From the NCBI RefSeq assembly GCF_019219095.1, contig NZ_JAHUWH010000001.1, positions 744,001-808,000 on the forward strand: a stretch of DNA of 64,000 bases, in the 5' to 3' direction. The translations under genes were made by a program, and so were the position numbers. A model generated the notes under the pieces. The model searched no databases and was not told where the DNA came from. It was given only the letters and a program-made list of their open reading frames with translations. The stretch comes from Acidovorax sp. sic0104 (lineage in GTDB: Bacteria; Pseudomonadota; Gammaproteobacteria; Burkholderiales; Burkholderiaceae_C). Numbering within the stretch: position 1 is the first letter of the stretch; every line of letters begins with the position of its first letter. Positions 9,121 to 20,667 of this stretch are shown here, one piece after another.

Positions 9121-9300
9121 GATGGGGCAATTGTCGCGTGAATGTTGGACGCTCCACACTCCCGACACGGCGTTGCACTGCCTCAGAACCTGATCCAGAT
9201 CGATGTTTCCAAGGAGCACGGCGGACGCAGCGGCGTGGCCAGGCGTTCACCCCCGTTCGTCCACGTCGATTCTGGGCGGACCTGAAGACAGCACCGGCAT

Positions 9301-10815
<1,515 letters not shown>

Positions 10816-10838
10816 GCCGGGACATTCCTTGAAAAGGT

Positions 10839-11657
10839 TCAGCCACCGGCCGCCGGGGCGAGCATCCATTCGTGGGCGGGGTCGTTCCTGAACACCCAGA
10901 GGCGCTGGGGCCCGGCCATGACATTGAGGTAGTAGGAGTCATAGCCATGCGGTGCCACCACGGGGTGGTAGCCCCTGGGCACCATCACCACGTCGTGGTT
11001 CTCCACGGCGCAGGCCTCGTCGATGCTGCGGTCATCGGTGTACACGCGCTGAAACGCAAAACCCTGCGGCGGGTTCAGCCGGTGGTAGTAGGTCTCTTCC
11101 AGCAGGGTTTCCACCGGCGGCTGTTCCACATCGTGCTTGTGGGGCGGGTAGCTGCTGCTGTGGCTGGCCGGCGTCACCACCTCCACCACCAGCAGGTGGG
11201 CGGCCGTGGGGTCGTCGTGCGGCAGGATGTCGCAGACATAGCGCGTGTTGGTGCCCTGGCCGCGCACGCTGCGGCGCATGGCTACAGGGTCGATCACGCG
11301 CACCGCGCGTTCCTTGCCGTCGTCCGGCGCGGTGCACAGGCCGACTTCGGCGTTTCGCACTGCGCGCACCGCCACCGTCTTGCCCGCGGGCACGTACACG
11401 GCGGCAGGCGATTTCTCGTCAAACACGCTGTCGCGTTCGCCCAGGCTGGCGTAGGTGGTGCCGTCGATGGTGATATCGACAGTGCCCGTGAGCACCACCA
11501 CGCACAGCTCGCGGGCACCGGTAGCTATTGTTTCGATAGCATCAACTTCCAGGCGCACGGCTCTGAAGCCCACATGCGTCCAGCCCGCGCGCTCTGGGGT
11601 GACGTTGACGATCTCGCGGCCGGTGGGGGCGGCTTTGGCTAGAAGGGGGCTGACCAT
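10839..11657 (-). CDS. iolB: 5-deoxy-glucuronate isomerase IolB
   Basis: Bicupin isomerase converting 5-deoxy-glucuronate to 5-dehydro-2-deoxy-gluconate. It has 272 residues, normal for the family. The C-terminal cupin contains [13 protein letters not shown] and the E-T-Y-Y-H-R metal-binding pattern near residue 180, followed by [13 protein letters not shown]. It lies between iolE and mmsA in the operon. A GATAGC...GCTAT palindrome at 11523-11540 lies inside the coding region and resembles the left arm of the short repeat family. Confidence 0.95.
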   Translation of the reverse strand: MVSPLLAKAAPTGREIVNVTPERAGWTHVGFRAVRLEVDAIETIATGARELCVVVLTGTVDITIDGTTYASLGERDSVFDEKSPAAVYVPAGKTVAVRAVRNAEVGLCTAPDDGKERAVRVIDPVAMRRSVRGQGTNTRYVCDILPHDDPTAAHLLVVEVVTPASHSSSYPPHKHDVEQPPVETLLEETYYHRLNPPQGFAFQRVYTDDRSIDEACAVENHDVVMVPRGYHPVVAPHGYDSYYLNVMAGPQRLWVFRNDPAHEWMLAPAAGG

Positions 11658-11675
11658 GGCAGTGTCCTTTGCAGA

Positions 11676-12602
11676 TCAGGCCAGGTCTCTGACCAGGCCG
11701 CTGAGTGTCTCGAAGCCTTTCTTGGCGTACTGGTAGCTCGGTGCCACGGCGGGGTCCTGCTCGGCCTCCACCACCAGCCAGCCTTCGTAGCCGGCCTCGC
11801 GCAGCACTGCCAGCGCGGCGGCGTAGTCGATGCTGCCGTCACCGGGCACGGTGAAGGTGCCGTTGATCACGCCGTTCAGAAAGCTCCAGCCGTCGTTGCG
11901 CGCTTGTGCAATCACCGGGGCGCGCACGTCCTTGCAGTGCACATGCACCACGCGCTTGACGTGTTTTCGCAGCAGCGCCACGGGGTCGGCAGCGCCACCA
12001 AAGTACGCGTGGCCGGTGTCGAACAGCAGGAACACCTTGGCAGGGTCCGTCAGCTGCATGAGCTTGTCCACATCAGCGGGAGACTCCACATACGCGCCCA
12101 TGTGGTGGTGGTAGGCCAGCTGGATGCCGTAGGCCTTGAGCAGGTGCTCGCCAAAGGCATTCAGGCGCTCGGCATAGCCTTGCCAGAGCGCTTCGCTGGC
12201 GAACTTGGGACGCTTGCCCACCGGCGTGTCGATCTGTCCCTGCACGGTGCCTGCGCATTCGCCGTACACCACCACCTTCACGCCGTTGTACTGCAGTTTT
12301 TCCATGTGGGCTCTGCAGCGATCGATCTCCGCTGCCACGGCATCGGCATTGCTCCGGCCAGCGGCCACCTCGGCCAGAAAGCCCGAGTACCAGCCCGACA
12401 CGCAGGCCAGGCCGAACTCGTCAAGCTTGGCTTTCAGCGCCGGGCCGTCCTTGGGAAACTTGTTGCCCAGCTCGAAGCCTTCGTAGCCGATTTCCTTGCC
12501 TTCGCGCAAGGCGGTTTCCAAAGATGTCTCGCCGCCCAGCGAGGGCAGGTCGTCGTTCATCCAGGAGAGCGGGTTGATCCCGATACGGACATTCCAGGTC
12601 AT
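11676..12602 (-). CDS. iolE: Myo-inosose-2 dehydratase IolE
   Basis: TIM-barrel dehydratase that removes water from scyllo-inosose (2-keto-myo-inositol). The start is the ATG at 12602 (MTWNVRIGINPLSWMNDD), giving 308 aa. The leader of the open frame upstream reads into iolD and was dropped. Typical IolE features are GINPLSWMNDDLPSLGG at the N-terminus, YHHHMGAYVES and DTGHAYFGGADPV-like metal-site segments, and VHCKDVR. The gene lies 29 bp downstream of iolD. Confidence 0.95.
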   Translation of the reverse strand: MTWNVRIGINPLSWMNDDLPSLGGETSLETALREGKEIGYEGFELGNKFPKDGPALKAKLDEFGLACVSGWYSGFLAEVAAGRSNADAVAAEIDRCRAHMEKLQYNGVKVVVYGECAGTVQGQIDTPVGKRPKFASEALWQGYAERLNAFGEHLLKAYGIQLAYHHHMGAYVESPADVDKLMQLTDPAKVFLLFDTGHAYFGGAADPVALLRKHVKRVVHVHCKDVRAPVIAQARNDGWSFLNGVINGTFTVPGDGSIDYAAALAVLREAGYEGWLVVEAEQDPAVAPSYQYAKKGFETLSGLVRDLA

Positions 12603-12631
12603 GGCACTGCTTCCTTCAGATCCCAAAAGAA

Positions 12632-14503
12632 TCACACACGTTGTTCTTGCTTGCCGGCCACGTAGCGGGCATGGGCGTCCCGCACCTCGCTGCGCTCGGA
12701 CACCTCGGGAATGGCCACCTCCCACCAGCAGCCGCCTTCGGATGTACGGGTATGGGTGGTGTTGATGACCAGCACCTGGCTGCGCTGGGCCGCGCGGGCC
12801 TGGACCATGGCGGCCTTGAGCTCGGCCACGCTGGCCACATGCACGGCATCGGCCCCCAGGCTGCGCGCATGCATGGCAAAGTCGATGCTGCTGGCTTCGC
12901 CGCCTTCAGGCACGCAGTCATCCAGCAGGTTGTTGAAGGCCGCGCTGCCAGACGCCGCCTGCAGGCGCTGGATGCAGCCGTAGCCGCGGTTGTCCAGCAC
13001 CACCACGATGATCTTCTTGCCCAGCATGACCGATGTGGCCAGCTCGGAGTTCATCATCATGTACGAGCCGTCGCCCACCATCACGATGACTTCCTGGTGG
13101 GGGCGCGCCATCTTCACGCCCAGGCCGCCGGCAATCTCATAGCCCATGCAGGAGTAGCCGTACTCCATGTGGTAGTTGCCGGGACGGCTGGCACGCCAGA
13201 GCTTGTGCAGCTCGGCAGGCAAGGTGCCTGCGGCGCAAATGGCGACGTCATGCACGGCGCTGTCGCCGCCGGCGTCGTTGAGCGAATCGCGCACCGCGCC
13301 GATCACTTCGGCGTCGTACGGCAATACGCCGGGTTGCGGCGCGGCCGTGGTCAGCTCGGTCACGCGTGCGTTCCAGCGTGCAGCCTCATCCCGCGCTCGC
13401 GTGGTCCAGGCGGGTTCAGCCTTCCAGCCGCCCAGAGCGCTTCCCAGGGACTGCAAGCCCTCCAGGGCGTCGGCCACCAGGGAAGTGCCATTCCACTTGC
13501 TGGCGTCAAAGCTCTGCACATTCAGGCTCAGCAGCTTCGCGTTGGCAAAGAGCGCGTGCGAACCCGTGGTGAAGTCCTGCAGGCGGGTGCCTACGGCCAG
13601 CACCACATCGGCCTCGCGCGCCAGCACATTGGCGTTGGGCGCGCCGTCCACGCCGATGGCCCCCAGGTTGAGCGGGTGGTCCCAGGGCAGGCTGCTCTTG
13701 CCGCCATGCGACTCCACCACCGGCACGCCGTGCTGTTCGGCAAAGGCGCGCAGCGCTTCACCCGCATGGCTGTAGAGAACGCCACCGCCGGCCACGATGA
13801 GTGGTTGCCGGGCGGTCTTCAACAGCGCCACCGACCTGCGCAGCTCACGCGCATCGGGCGGCGGGCGGCGGACCTGGATCAGGTCGGGGTGCAGAAAGCT
13901 TTCCGGGCAATCAAAGGCATGCGTCTGGATGTCCTGTGGCAGGGCCAGGCACACGGGCCCGCAGTTGGCTGGGTCGGTCATGACCGCGATGGCACGCGGC
14001 AGGGCCGTGAGGATCTGCTCGGGCCGCGTGATGCGGTCAAAGAAACGCGTGACCGGGCGGAAGCAGTCATTGGCGCTCAGGTCGCCCTGCTGAAAGCTCT
14101 CCACCTGCTGCAGTACCGGGTCTGGCGCGCGTGAGGCAAAGGTGTCGCCCGGCAGCAGGAGCACGGGCAGCCGGTTGACGTGGGCGACGGCAGCCGCGGT
14201 GACCAGGTTGGTGGCGCCCGGACCGATGCTGGTGCTGACCGCCAGGATGCGCTGGCGCAGATGGGCTTTGCTGTAGGCAATGGCCGCATGCGCCATGCCC
14301 TGTTCGTTGTGGGCGCGATAAGTGGGCAGGGCCTGGCGCTCAGCCCACAGGGCCTCGCCAAAACCGGCCACGTTGCCGTGTCCAAAGATGGTGAAAACGC
14401 CGCCGCAGTAGGGCTCTATGCTGCCGTCGTGCATTTCCACACGCAGCGCGGCCAGGTGCTTGACCAGCGCCTGCGAGAGCGTGAGTCGTTGGGTTCTGGT
14501 CAT
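12632..14503 (-). CDS. iolD: 3D-(3,5/4)-trihydroxycyclohexane-1,2-dione acylhydrolase IolD
   Basis: Thiamine-diphosphate enzyme that opens the diketo ring formed by IolE to give 5-deoxy-glucuronate. Its 623 residues show the three-domain acetolactate-synthase-like layout: an N-terminal Pyr domain with the catalytic glutamate in YRAHNEQGMAHAA, a central domain, and a C-terminal PP domain with the TPP motif GDGSYMMMNSELATS near residue 480. It lies between the iolC fusion (20-bp gap) and iolE in the operon. Confidence 0.96.
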   Translation of the reverse strand: MTRTQRLTLSQALVKHLAALRVEMHDGSIEPYCGGVFTIFGHGNVAGFGEALWAERQALPTYRAHNEQGMAHAAIAYSKAHLRQRILAVSTSIGPGATNLVTAAAVAHVNRLPVLLLPGDTFASRAPDPVLQQVESFQQGDLSANDCFRPVTRFFDRITRPEQILTALPRAIAVMTDPANCGPVCLALPQDIQTHAFDCPESFLHPDLIQVRRPPPDARELRRSVALLKTARQPLIVAGGGVLYSHAGEALRAFAEQHGVPVVESHGGKSSLPWDHPLNLGAIGVDGAPNANVLAREADVVLAVGTRLQDFTTGSHALFANAKLLSLNVQSFDASKWNGTSLVADALEGLQSLGSALGGWKAEPAWTTRARDEAARWNARVTELTTAAPQPGVLPYDAEVIGAVRDSLNDAGGDSAVHDVAICAAGTLPAELHKLWRASRPGNYHMEYGYSCMGYEIAGGLGVKMARPHQEVIVMVGDGSYMMMNSELATSVMLGKKIIVVVLDNRGYGCIQRLQAASGSAAFNNLLDDCVPEGGEASSIDFAMHARSLGADAVHVASVAELKAAMVQARAAQRSQVLVINTTHTRTSEGGCWWEVAIPEVSERSEVRDAHARYVAGKQEQRV

Positions 14504-14523
14504 GGGTGTCGGAGAGCGAAGGT

Positions 14524-16476
14524 TCAGGCGGCAGCGCGAAGCGGAGCGCGGCGATTGCGCCAGGCGTCCACCAGCGTCGTGAAATTGCGCGCCACCTCCG
14601 CCACAAGGGCTGCGTCGTCAATGGCGCCGCCGAGCCAGCGCAGCGAGGCATCGGCCCACAGGCTGCGCCCCACCATGAAGCCCTTGACGACCGGGTTGGT
14701 GGCGTCACGAAAACTGTCCATCAGATGAGCGATCGGCTGGTTCAATCCCAGGATGACGGCGCCGCGGCAGTGAGGGTCGCGCTCGGCGACAAGCGCCTCC
14801 AATGCGGCCCAGCCCGCGGCCTGCATGGGCGCCAGCTTCCACCACTCGGGCTTCACGCCCAGGTTGTAGAAACGCTTGACGGCGCGCAGCGCGCCTTCAT
14901 CGTCGGCGCTCGCCAAGGTCATCGTCTTGGGCAGAATGATTTCGAGCAGCAGCTCATTGCCGCTGGCGCGCGTGGCCTCCCACAGCTCCAGCACCTTCTG
15001 CTCCTGCTCCAAGCGCAGCGCGTAGTGGTCGTCGGGGTGGTAGTGCACCAGGCACTTCACCACCTGTTCGCCAGGCCAGTGCGTCAGCGCGCTGCCGATG
15101 GATCGGGTGCCGTCGAAACGCAGCGGGCGCGAGCCTGGCAGCTCCACCGGGCGGCCCACCCACCAGCCGCGTCCCGTGGCGCTGGCCAGCGCGTCGGCGC
15201 CGTAGCTGCCGCCATCCACCAACACGCCGATGCTGCCCTGCAGCTTCGACTGCCGCTCGACCTGCGCGGCTGCCTGCACCAGCAGCTTCTTGAGTGCCGG
15301 AACGCGCGAATCGTGCGCACCGGCCTCCCTGCACAGGTCATAGAACTGGCTGCGGTGGTCAAAGGCCATCACGCACAGCTCCCGCCACTCAGGGCGGGCC
15401 GCAGTCACGCGGTGCAGGTGGGCGAGCTGAGCGTCCGCATCCACCCGGGGATTGCGGCTGCCGCCAAACCAGTGGGCCAGCTCGGCGGGCGTGGGCATGG
15501 CGTCGGAACATGCGTGGCGCGAGACCACGATGGCACCGCAGGCATTGGCCGTTTGCGTGGCCTCTGCCCAGTCCTTGCCCTGCAACAGGCCGGCCATCAG
15601 GCCCGACAGGAACGCGTCGCCCGCGCCCAGCACATTGAGCACTTCCACGCGCTCGCCCTGGAAGGTCGGCGCATCGTCAATGGCGGCGGGAATCGCGCCT
15701 TCGATGACAGAGCAGCCTGCGGCGCCCCGCTTGACCACGAGCACCGCCTGGCTGCGCGCCCGCACCGCACGCAGGCTGGCCATCAGGTCGTTGGGTACCC
15801 CCCCGGCGATGAAGAACTCTTCTTCCGTGCCCACCAGCAGATCGAACTGCGGCAGCAGCTCTTGCAGCTGCTGCGTCACGGCCGCATCGGGCACATAGCG
15901 GTTCTCGCCGGCGCCGCGGCTTGTCAGGCCCCACAGCACGGGGCGGTAGTCGATGTCCAGCACGCGCACGACACCGTGCCTGTGCGCGAATTCCAGGGCG
16001 CGTGTGGATGCGGCGCGGGTGCCCGGCGTGGAAAGATGGGTGCCGGTAATGGCGAGCGCGCGGCAACGGGCAATGAAATCCTCATGGATGAGCGCAGCGT
16101 CCAGCGCCATATCGGCACAGTTCTCGCGCACAAACAGCAGCGGAAAGGTCTCGCGGTCCTTGATGCCCAGGAGCACCAGTGCCGTGAGGCGGCGGTCGTC
16201 CACCTGCACCTGGCTCGTGTCACAGCCATTGGCCTGCAGCGTCTGGATGAGGAAGCGGCCCATCTGCTCGTCGCCCACCCGCGAGACCATGGCACTGCGC
16301 AGGCCCAGGCGCGCCACGCCGAAAGCCAGGTTGGCGGAGCTCCCGCCCAGGTACATGGCCATGGTGCGGGCATCCTCCAGCGCACTGCCGAACTGCTGCG
16401 CATACAGGTCGACCGCGAGTCGGCCCAGGCAGGCGAGATCGATGTCCCGCCCTTGGGGAAATTTCAGCTGTGTCAT
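14524..16476 (-). CDS. iolC: 5-dehydro-2-deoxygluconokinase IolC fused to a DUF2090 aldolase-like domain
   Basis: Residues 1 to about 330 form a PfkB sugar kinase (LACLGRLAVDLY, GGSSANLAFG, and the anion-hole motif NVLGAGDAFLSG near residue 290) that phosphorylates 5-dehydro-2-deoxy-gluconate. Residues 340-650 match the DUF2090 domain, which resembles class-I aldolases and may perform the next step (IolJ), cleaving the phosphorylated product. Such 630-650-residue fusions are common in proteobacteria. No separate iolJ is present in the window, which supports a bifunctional enzyme. It starts 7 bp after the ATPase gene. Confidence 0.93.
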   Translation of the reverse strand: MTQLKFPQGRDIDLACLGRLAVDLYAQQFGSALEDARTMAMYLGGSSANLAFGVARLGLRSAMVSRVGDEQMGRFLIQTLQANGCDTSQVQVDDRRLTALVLLGIKDRETFPLLFVRENCADMALDAALIHEDFIARCRALAITGTHLSTPGTRAASTRALEFAHRHGVVRVLDIDYRPVLWGLTSRGAGENRYVPDAAVTQQLQELLPQFDLLVGTEEEFFIAGGVPNDLMASLRAVRARSQAVLVVKRGAAGCSVIEGAIPAAIDDAPTFQGERVEVLNVLGAGDAFLSGLMAGLLQGKDWAEATQTANACGAIVVSRHACSDAMPTPAELAHWFGGSRNPRVDADAQLAHLHRVTAARPEWRELCVMAFDHRSQFYDLCREAGAHDSRVPALKKLLVQAAAQVERQSKLQGSIGVLVDGGSYGADALASATGRGWWVGRPVELPGSRPLRFDGTRSIGSALTHWPGEQVVKCLVHYHPDDHYALRLEQEQKVLELWEATRASGNELLLEIILPKTMTLASADDEGALRAVKRFYNLGVKPEWWKLAPMQAAGWAALEALVAERDPHCRGAVILGLNQPIAHLMDSFRDATNPVVKGFMVGRSLWADASLRWLGGAIDDAALVAEVARNFTTLVDAWRNRRAPLRAAA

Positions 16477-16483
16477 GGTGTAC

Positions 16484-17269
<786 letters not shown>

Positions 17270-17287
17270 GGTCTGTCTCGCTGGGGG

Positions 17288-18430
17288 TTAACGGCGGCTT
17301 GCTGCGAAGCGAGACCGGATGTAGTTGTTGAACAGCACCGCTATCAGCAACATGAGCCCCAGAAACACGCGGTACCAGTTGTTGTCGATGCTGGTGTAGC
17401 CAATGCCGATCTGCACCATCCCGAAGATCAGCGCGCCAAAGGCCGCGCCGATCACCGAGCCATAGCCGCCGGTGAGCAGGCAGCCACCAATGACTGCGGC
17501 GATGATGGCTTCAAACTCCTTCTGCAACCCGCGGTCCGCCGCCGCAGATCCGGCATCGGCCACCTGCAGCACTGCAAACACGGTGGAGCAAAGCGCCATG
17601 ACGACGAACAGGCTGATCTTGACCCGGGCCACGGGAATGCCCACGTTCTTGGCGGCATGGGGGTCGCCACCCACCGCCTGGATCCAGTTGCCCATGCGGG
17701 TGCGGGCCAGCACAAACGCACCCACAGCAGTCAGCACCAGCCACCAGATCACCGCCTTGGGAATGCCGGTGGCCAGTGCGGTGCCGTCGTCGCGGGCCGC
17801 GATCACGCCCATGCGGGCGAGGCTGTCGAACACCCCGGTCAGGGTGTAGCCGCTGAACAGAAAGGAGATCACCGGGTCCTGGGCGATCAGCTCGCGCAGC
17901 ACCAGGTCGCCATTGCCGCTGAGAATGGTCTTTCCCGTGAAGAGCACGGACACCGCCAGCGACAGGCCGCGCAGGATGAAGAAGAAGGCCAGCGTCACTA
18001 TGAACGAGGGCAGGCCCGTGCGCACGACGAGCCAGCCGTTGAGCCACCCGAGGGCCATGGCCGACATGAACGCAAAAACCACCGCCAGCCAGATGGGCCA
18101 GCCCCAGTACAGGGCAGGAATGGCCAGCAGCATGCCGGCAAAACCGATCATGGAGCCCACTGAGAGGTCGAACTCTCCGGCGATCATGAGCAGCGCCGCT
18201 CCCACGGCCAACACACCCAGGTAGGCCGCCACGGTGCTCCAGTTGATGATGCCTTCGGGGTTGAACATGCCGGAGCCGCCGGCGCTGGACGCGAACATGG
18301 CGAAGACCAGCAGGGTGCCGGCCAGTGCACCGAACTCGGGGCGCGCCATGAGCTTGCGCAGCAGGCCGACCTCTCGAACCCTCTCGTCGGCGGGGGCTTT
18401 GGAGGCGAATGTGGGGGCGATGGGTGTCAT
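17288..18430 (-). CDS. Sugar/inositol ABC transporter permease
   Basis: RbsC-like inner-membrane permease of about 380 residues from the ATG at 18430 (MTPIAPTFASK). It has eight to ten hydrophobic segments, including FGALAGTLLVFAMFAS and VGAALLMIAGEFDLSVGSM. The second is the EFDLSVGS-type conserved block of ribose-family permeases. A GGDPHAAKNVGI segment is the probable cytoplasmic loop contacting the ATPase. It lies 87 bp after the binding-protein gene. Confidence 0.94.
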   Translation of the reverse strand: MTPIAPTFASKAPADERVREVGLLRKLMARPEFGALAGTLLVFAMFASSAGGSGMFNPEGIINWSTVAAYLGVLAVGAALLMIAGEFDLSVGSMIGFAGMLLAIPALYWGWPIWLAVVFAFMSAMALGWLNGWLVVRTGLPSFIVTLAFFFILRGLSLAVSVLFTGKTILSGNGDLVLRELIAQDPVISFLFSGYTLTGVFDSLARMGVIAARDDGTALATGIPKAVIWWLVLTAVGAFVLARTRMGNWIQAVGGDPHAAKNVGIPVARVKISLFVVMALCSTVFAVLQVADAGSAAADRGLQKEFEAIIAAVIGGCLLTGGYGSVIGAAFGALIFGMVQIGIGYTSIDNNWYRVFLGLMLLIAVLFNNYIRSRFAASRR

Positions 18431-18517
18431 GGGAGTCACGCAGGAATACGGAAGGTGGACGAACTGCCGACGACGCGCAAGAAGCATGCGCGCCCGCACC
18501 GTCGCGGCGGCAAGCGA

Positions 18518-19564
18518 CTAGCGGTACTGGCCCGCGTACTTCTCGACCTTGCCGATGTTGTCCTTGGTGACAAAGCCCGGGCCGGATCCGATGTGGCGGG
18601 GTCCGTAGGCGGGCGCCAGCCCGTATTCCACGAAGCGCGCCGTGGTCGTGGCATTGCCATTGACGGCCGCAGACACCGCAGCCAGGTCGGCGCCCTTCAT
18701 GGCTTTCATCGACTTCATGGTGGCCAGGACGGCGACAGGGATGTAGCCCTGCAGGTAGGGTTGCTGGTCGATGCCGAACTTGATCGAGCCATCCTTGATG
18801 CCCTTGGAGATGTCGTCCGACAAATCAAAGGTGGCCATCCACATCTTCCCCTTGAGGCCGGCTTTTTCCAGCGCCTTGAGCGTGGGGTGTGCGGAGGTGG
18901 GTCCGAGGGTCAGCACCGCGCCGGTGCCGGGGTTCTGGCGCAGGTAGGCAGACACCTTGGCTTCTATGCCCGTGGGGTCGTCACCCGAATCGATGGTGCT
19001 CTTCCTGAAGTCGGCGCCGATGGCTTCGGCAAACCCGCGGCAGCGCTCGAACGATGCAGGGTTGGTCGCATAGTGGTTCACGCACAGGAATGACTTCACG
19101 CCGTCGGCCTTGGCGCGCAAGCCGGCGCCCTTGCCGGCTTCGTACTCGGGCTGGCCTACGTGCATGACGGCACCGAGCTTTTCGCTCTGCTCGATGGTGC
19201 CGGAGTTGATGGTGATGAATGGGATCTTCTTGTCGGCAAGTTTCTTGATGGAGCTGTGCAGCACGTTGTAGTCGGCAATCGTCACCACCACCCCGTCGTA
19301 ACCCTGGGCAGCGGCCTGCTCGATCAGGCGGCCCATGTCGGCCAGATCACCGTTGGGTGGATTGCGGTAGTCCACCTGCACGCCGTAATCCTCTCCCGCA
19401 TGCTTGACGGAATTCTTGATGGTGTTCCACCAGGAGTCGGAATCGGGTGCGTGGCTGATCAGCGCGATCTTGGACTGCGCAGCAGCCAGGCCGCCAACCG
19501 CCAGAAGCGCGCTGAGCAGCAGGGTTTTTGCCAACGTCTTGCGGGACGACTTCAGGTTCTTCAT
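18518..19564 (-). CDS. Periplasmic sugar/inositol-binding protein
   Basis: Family-1 (ribose-binding-like) periplasmic receptor of 348 residues. The start ATG at 19564 gives the signal peptide MKNLKSSRKTLAKTLL followed by a hydrophobic core and a cleavage site near GLAAAQ. The mature part begins SKIALISHAPDSDSWWNTIK and contains GYDGVVVTIADYN and TGAVLTLGPTSAHPT. It is the first gene of the inositol operon, transcribed away from iolR, consistent with a highly expressed receptor. Inositol as ligand is inferred from context. Confidence 0.93.
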   Translation of the reverse strand: MKNLKSSRKTLAKTLLLSALLAVGGLAAAQSKIALISHAPDSDSWWNTIKNSVKHAGEDYGVQVDYRNPPNGDLADMGRLIEQAAAQGYDGVVVTIADYNVLHSSIKKLADKKIPFITINSGTIEQSEKLGAVMHVGQPEYEAGKGAGLRAKADGVKSFLCVNHYATNPASFERCRGFAEAIGADFRKSTIDSGDDPTGIEAKVSAYLRQNPGTGAVLTLGPTSAHPTLKALEKAGLKGKMWMATFDLSDDISKGIKDGSIKFGIDQQPYLQGYIPVAVLATMKSMKAMKGADLAAVSAAVNGNATTTARFVEYGLAPAYGPRHIGSGPGFVTKDNIGKVEKYAGQYR

Positions 19565-19773
19565 ACGGCCTCCAATATTTTTAAAAGCACTTGTGGAAGG
19601 TAAAAACTTCACTGCAAGGCAGCGGACGCAGGGCTTGCCGGCATCTGCGAAGAAGTCTATCTATTCCGACCAAAAATAGAAATTAAATTCTAATAGGTGA
19701 AAACCCTGGAAAGAATTTTCTTTCCTTGGCATTCTGACGGCGGATAATTTGTTCTAAAGATGAGCCCACCCGC
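19565..19773. promoter_or_regulatory. Divergent control region of the inositol regulon
   Basis: This 209-bp AT-rich gap separates the binding-protein gene (minus) from iolR (plus) and must hold both promoters. A perfect 18-bp palindrome sits at 19708-19725 (separate entry). A second, shorter inverted repeat GAAG-N7-CTTC lies near 19596-19610. A -10-like GATAAT is at 19743-19748, about 25 bp before the iolR ATG, without a good -35. I could not fix a minus-strand promoter. Confidence 0.65.
19708..19725. promoter_or_regulatory. Probable IolR operator palindrome
   Basis: GGAAAGAATTTTCTTTCC is a perfect inverted repeat of 8-bp arms around TT. It lies 48 bp before the iolR start and about 145 bp before the transport operon start. 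RpiR-type inositol regulators of alphaproteobacteria are reported to recognise GGAA...TTCC palindromes. The spacing between the outer GGAA and TTCC here is 10 rather than 6, so the exact recognition unit is uncertain. Confidence 0.7.
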
Positions 19774-20655
19774 ATGAGTACACCCACCCCCCCCCAAGCC
19801 CCCGAGAGCGAGGAAGCCCTGATCGCCGCGATGGCCCGCGAATACCCCGGCCTGAGCCGACAGCTCAAGCAGATCGGCGCCTATGTCGAGCAGCACCGGG
19901 GCCAGTTGGGCATCCAGTCGATTCAGCAAGTGGCCGAGCAGTGCGAGGTGCAGCCCTCCGCAGTCGTGCGGTTTGCCAAGCATTTCGGCTTCAGTGGTTT
20001 CACGGAGATGCAGAAGCTGTTTCGCGACGGCCTGGCCAAGCAGATCTCTCCCAGCCGGGACTACCAATCGCGCATCCGCGGTGCGATTGAGTCCGGCGCC
20101 AATGACCTGAGCAGCGCGGACATCGTCAATGCCGTCATCGGCGGCAGCATTGCCGGCATGCAAGAGTTGCAACGCAGCCTGCAGGAGCCCGCGTTCGACG
20201 CGGCGGTGGACCTGCTGTTCCGAGCGGACGCGGTGTGGCTCATGGCATCGCGCCGCTCGTTTGCCATTTCCACCTACCTCACCTACGCGCTGCAGCACAC
20301 CGAAAAGCGGGTGCAGCAGATCACAGCCATGGGCAGCATGCAGGACGGCCAGTTGCGCGGGCTACGCCACGGCGACGTGATGGTGGCGATTTCCTTCGCG
20401 CCCTACGCGCCCGAGACCGAACACATCGTGTCCGAAGCCCATGCACGGGGGGCAAGCATCATCTGCATCACCGACAGCAGCCTGAGCCCGATGGCGCGCT
20501 ACGCGCACACCTCCATCCTGGTGAACGAAACCAGCGTTTTTGGCTTCCGAGCACTGACCAACACCATGGCGGTGGTGCAAAGCCTGTTCATGGCACTGGC
20601 CTACCGGCTGGAGCTGCAGTACCAACCCGCACGCACCCGTTCTTCCCACTCCTGA
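19774..20655 (+). CDS. iolR: RpiR/MurR-family regulator, probable inositol repressor
   Basis: 293 residues. The N-terminal HTH_6 domain (about 10-85) contains IQQVAEQCEVQPSAVVRFAKHFG, split here by words: a recognition helix followed by FSGFTEMQKLFR. The C-terminal SIS sugar-isomerase domain (about 125-275) has the loops VWLMASRRSFAIST and VMVAISFAPYAPET, which would bind a phosphorylated inositol intermediate. It is divergent from the transport/catabolic operon and starts the plus-strand run with two dehydrogenases. No clear ribosome-binding site is seen. The name is inferred from context. Confidence 0.88.
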   Translation: MSTPTPPQAPESEEALIAAMAREYPGLSRQLKQIGAYVEQHRGQLGIQSIQQVAEQCEVQPSAVVRFAKHFGFSGFTEMQKLFRDGLAKQISPSRDYQSRIRGAIESGANDLSSADIVNAVIGGSIAGMQELQRSLQEPAFDAAVDLLFRADAVWLMASRRSFAISTYLTYALQHTEKRVQQITAMGSMQDGQLRGLRHGDVMVAISFAPYAPETEHIVSEAHARGASIICITDSSLSPMARYAHTSILVNETSVFGFRALTNTMAVVQSLFMALAYRLELQYQPARTRSSHS

Positions 20656-20667
20656 ACTGAAGCCCCC

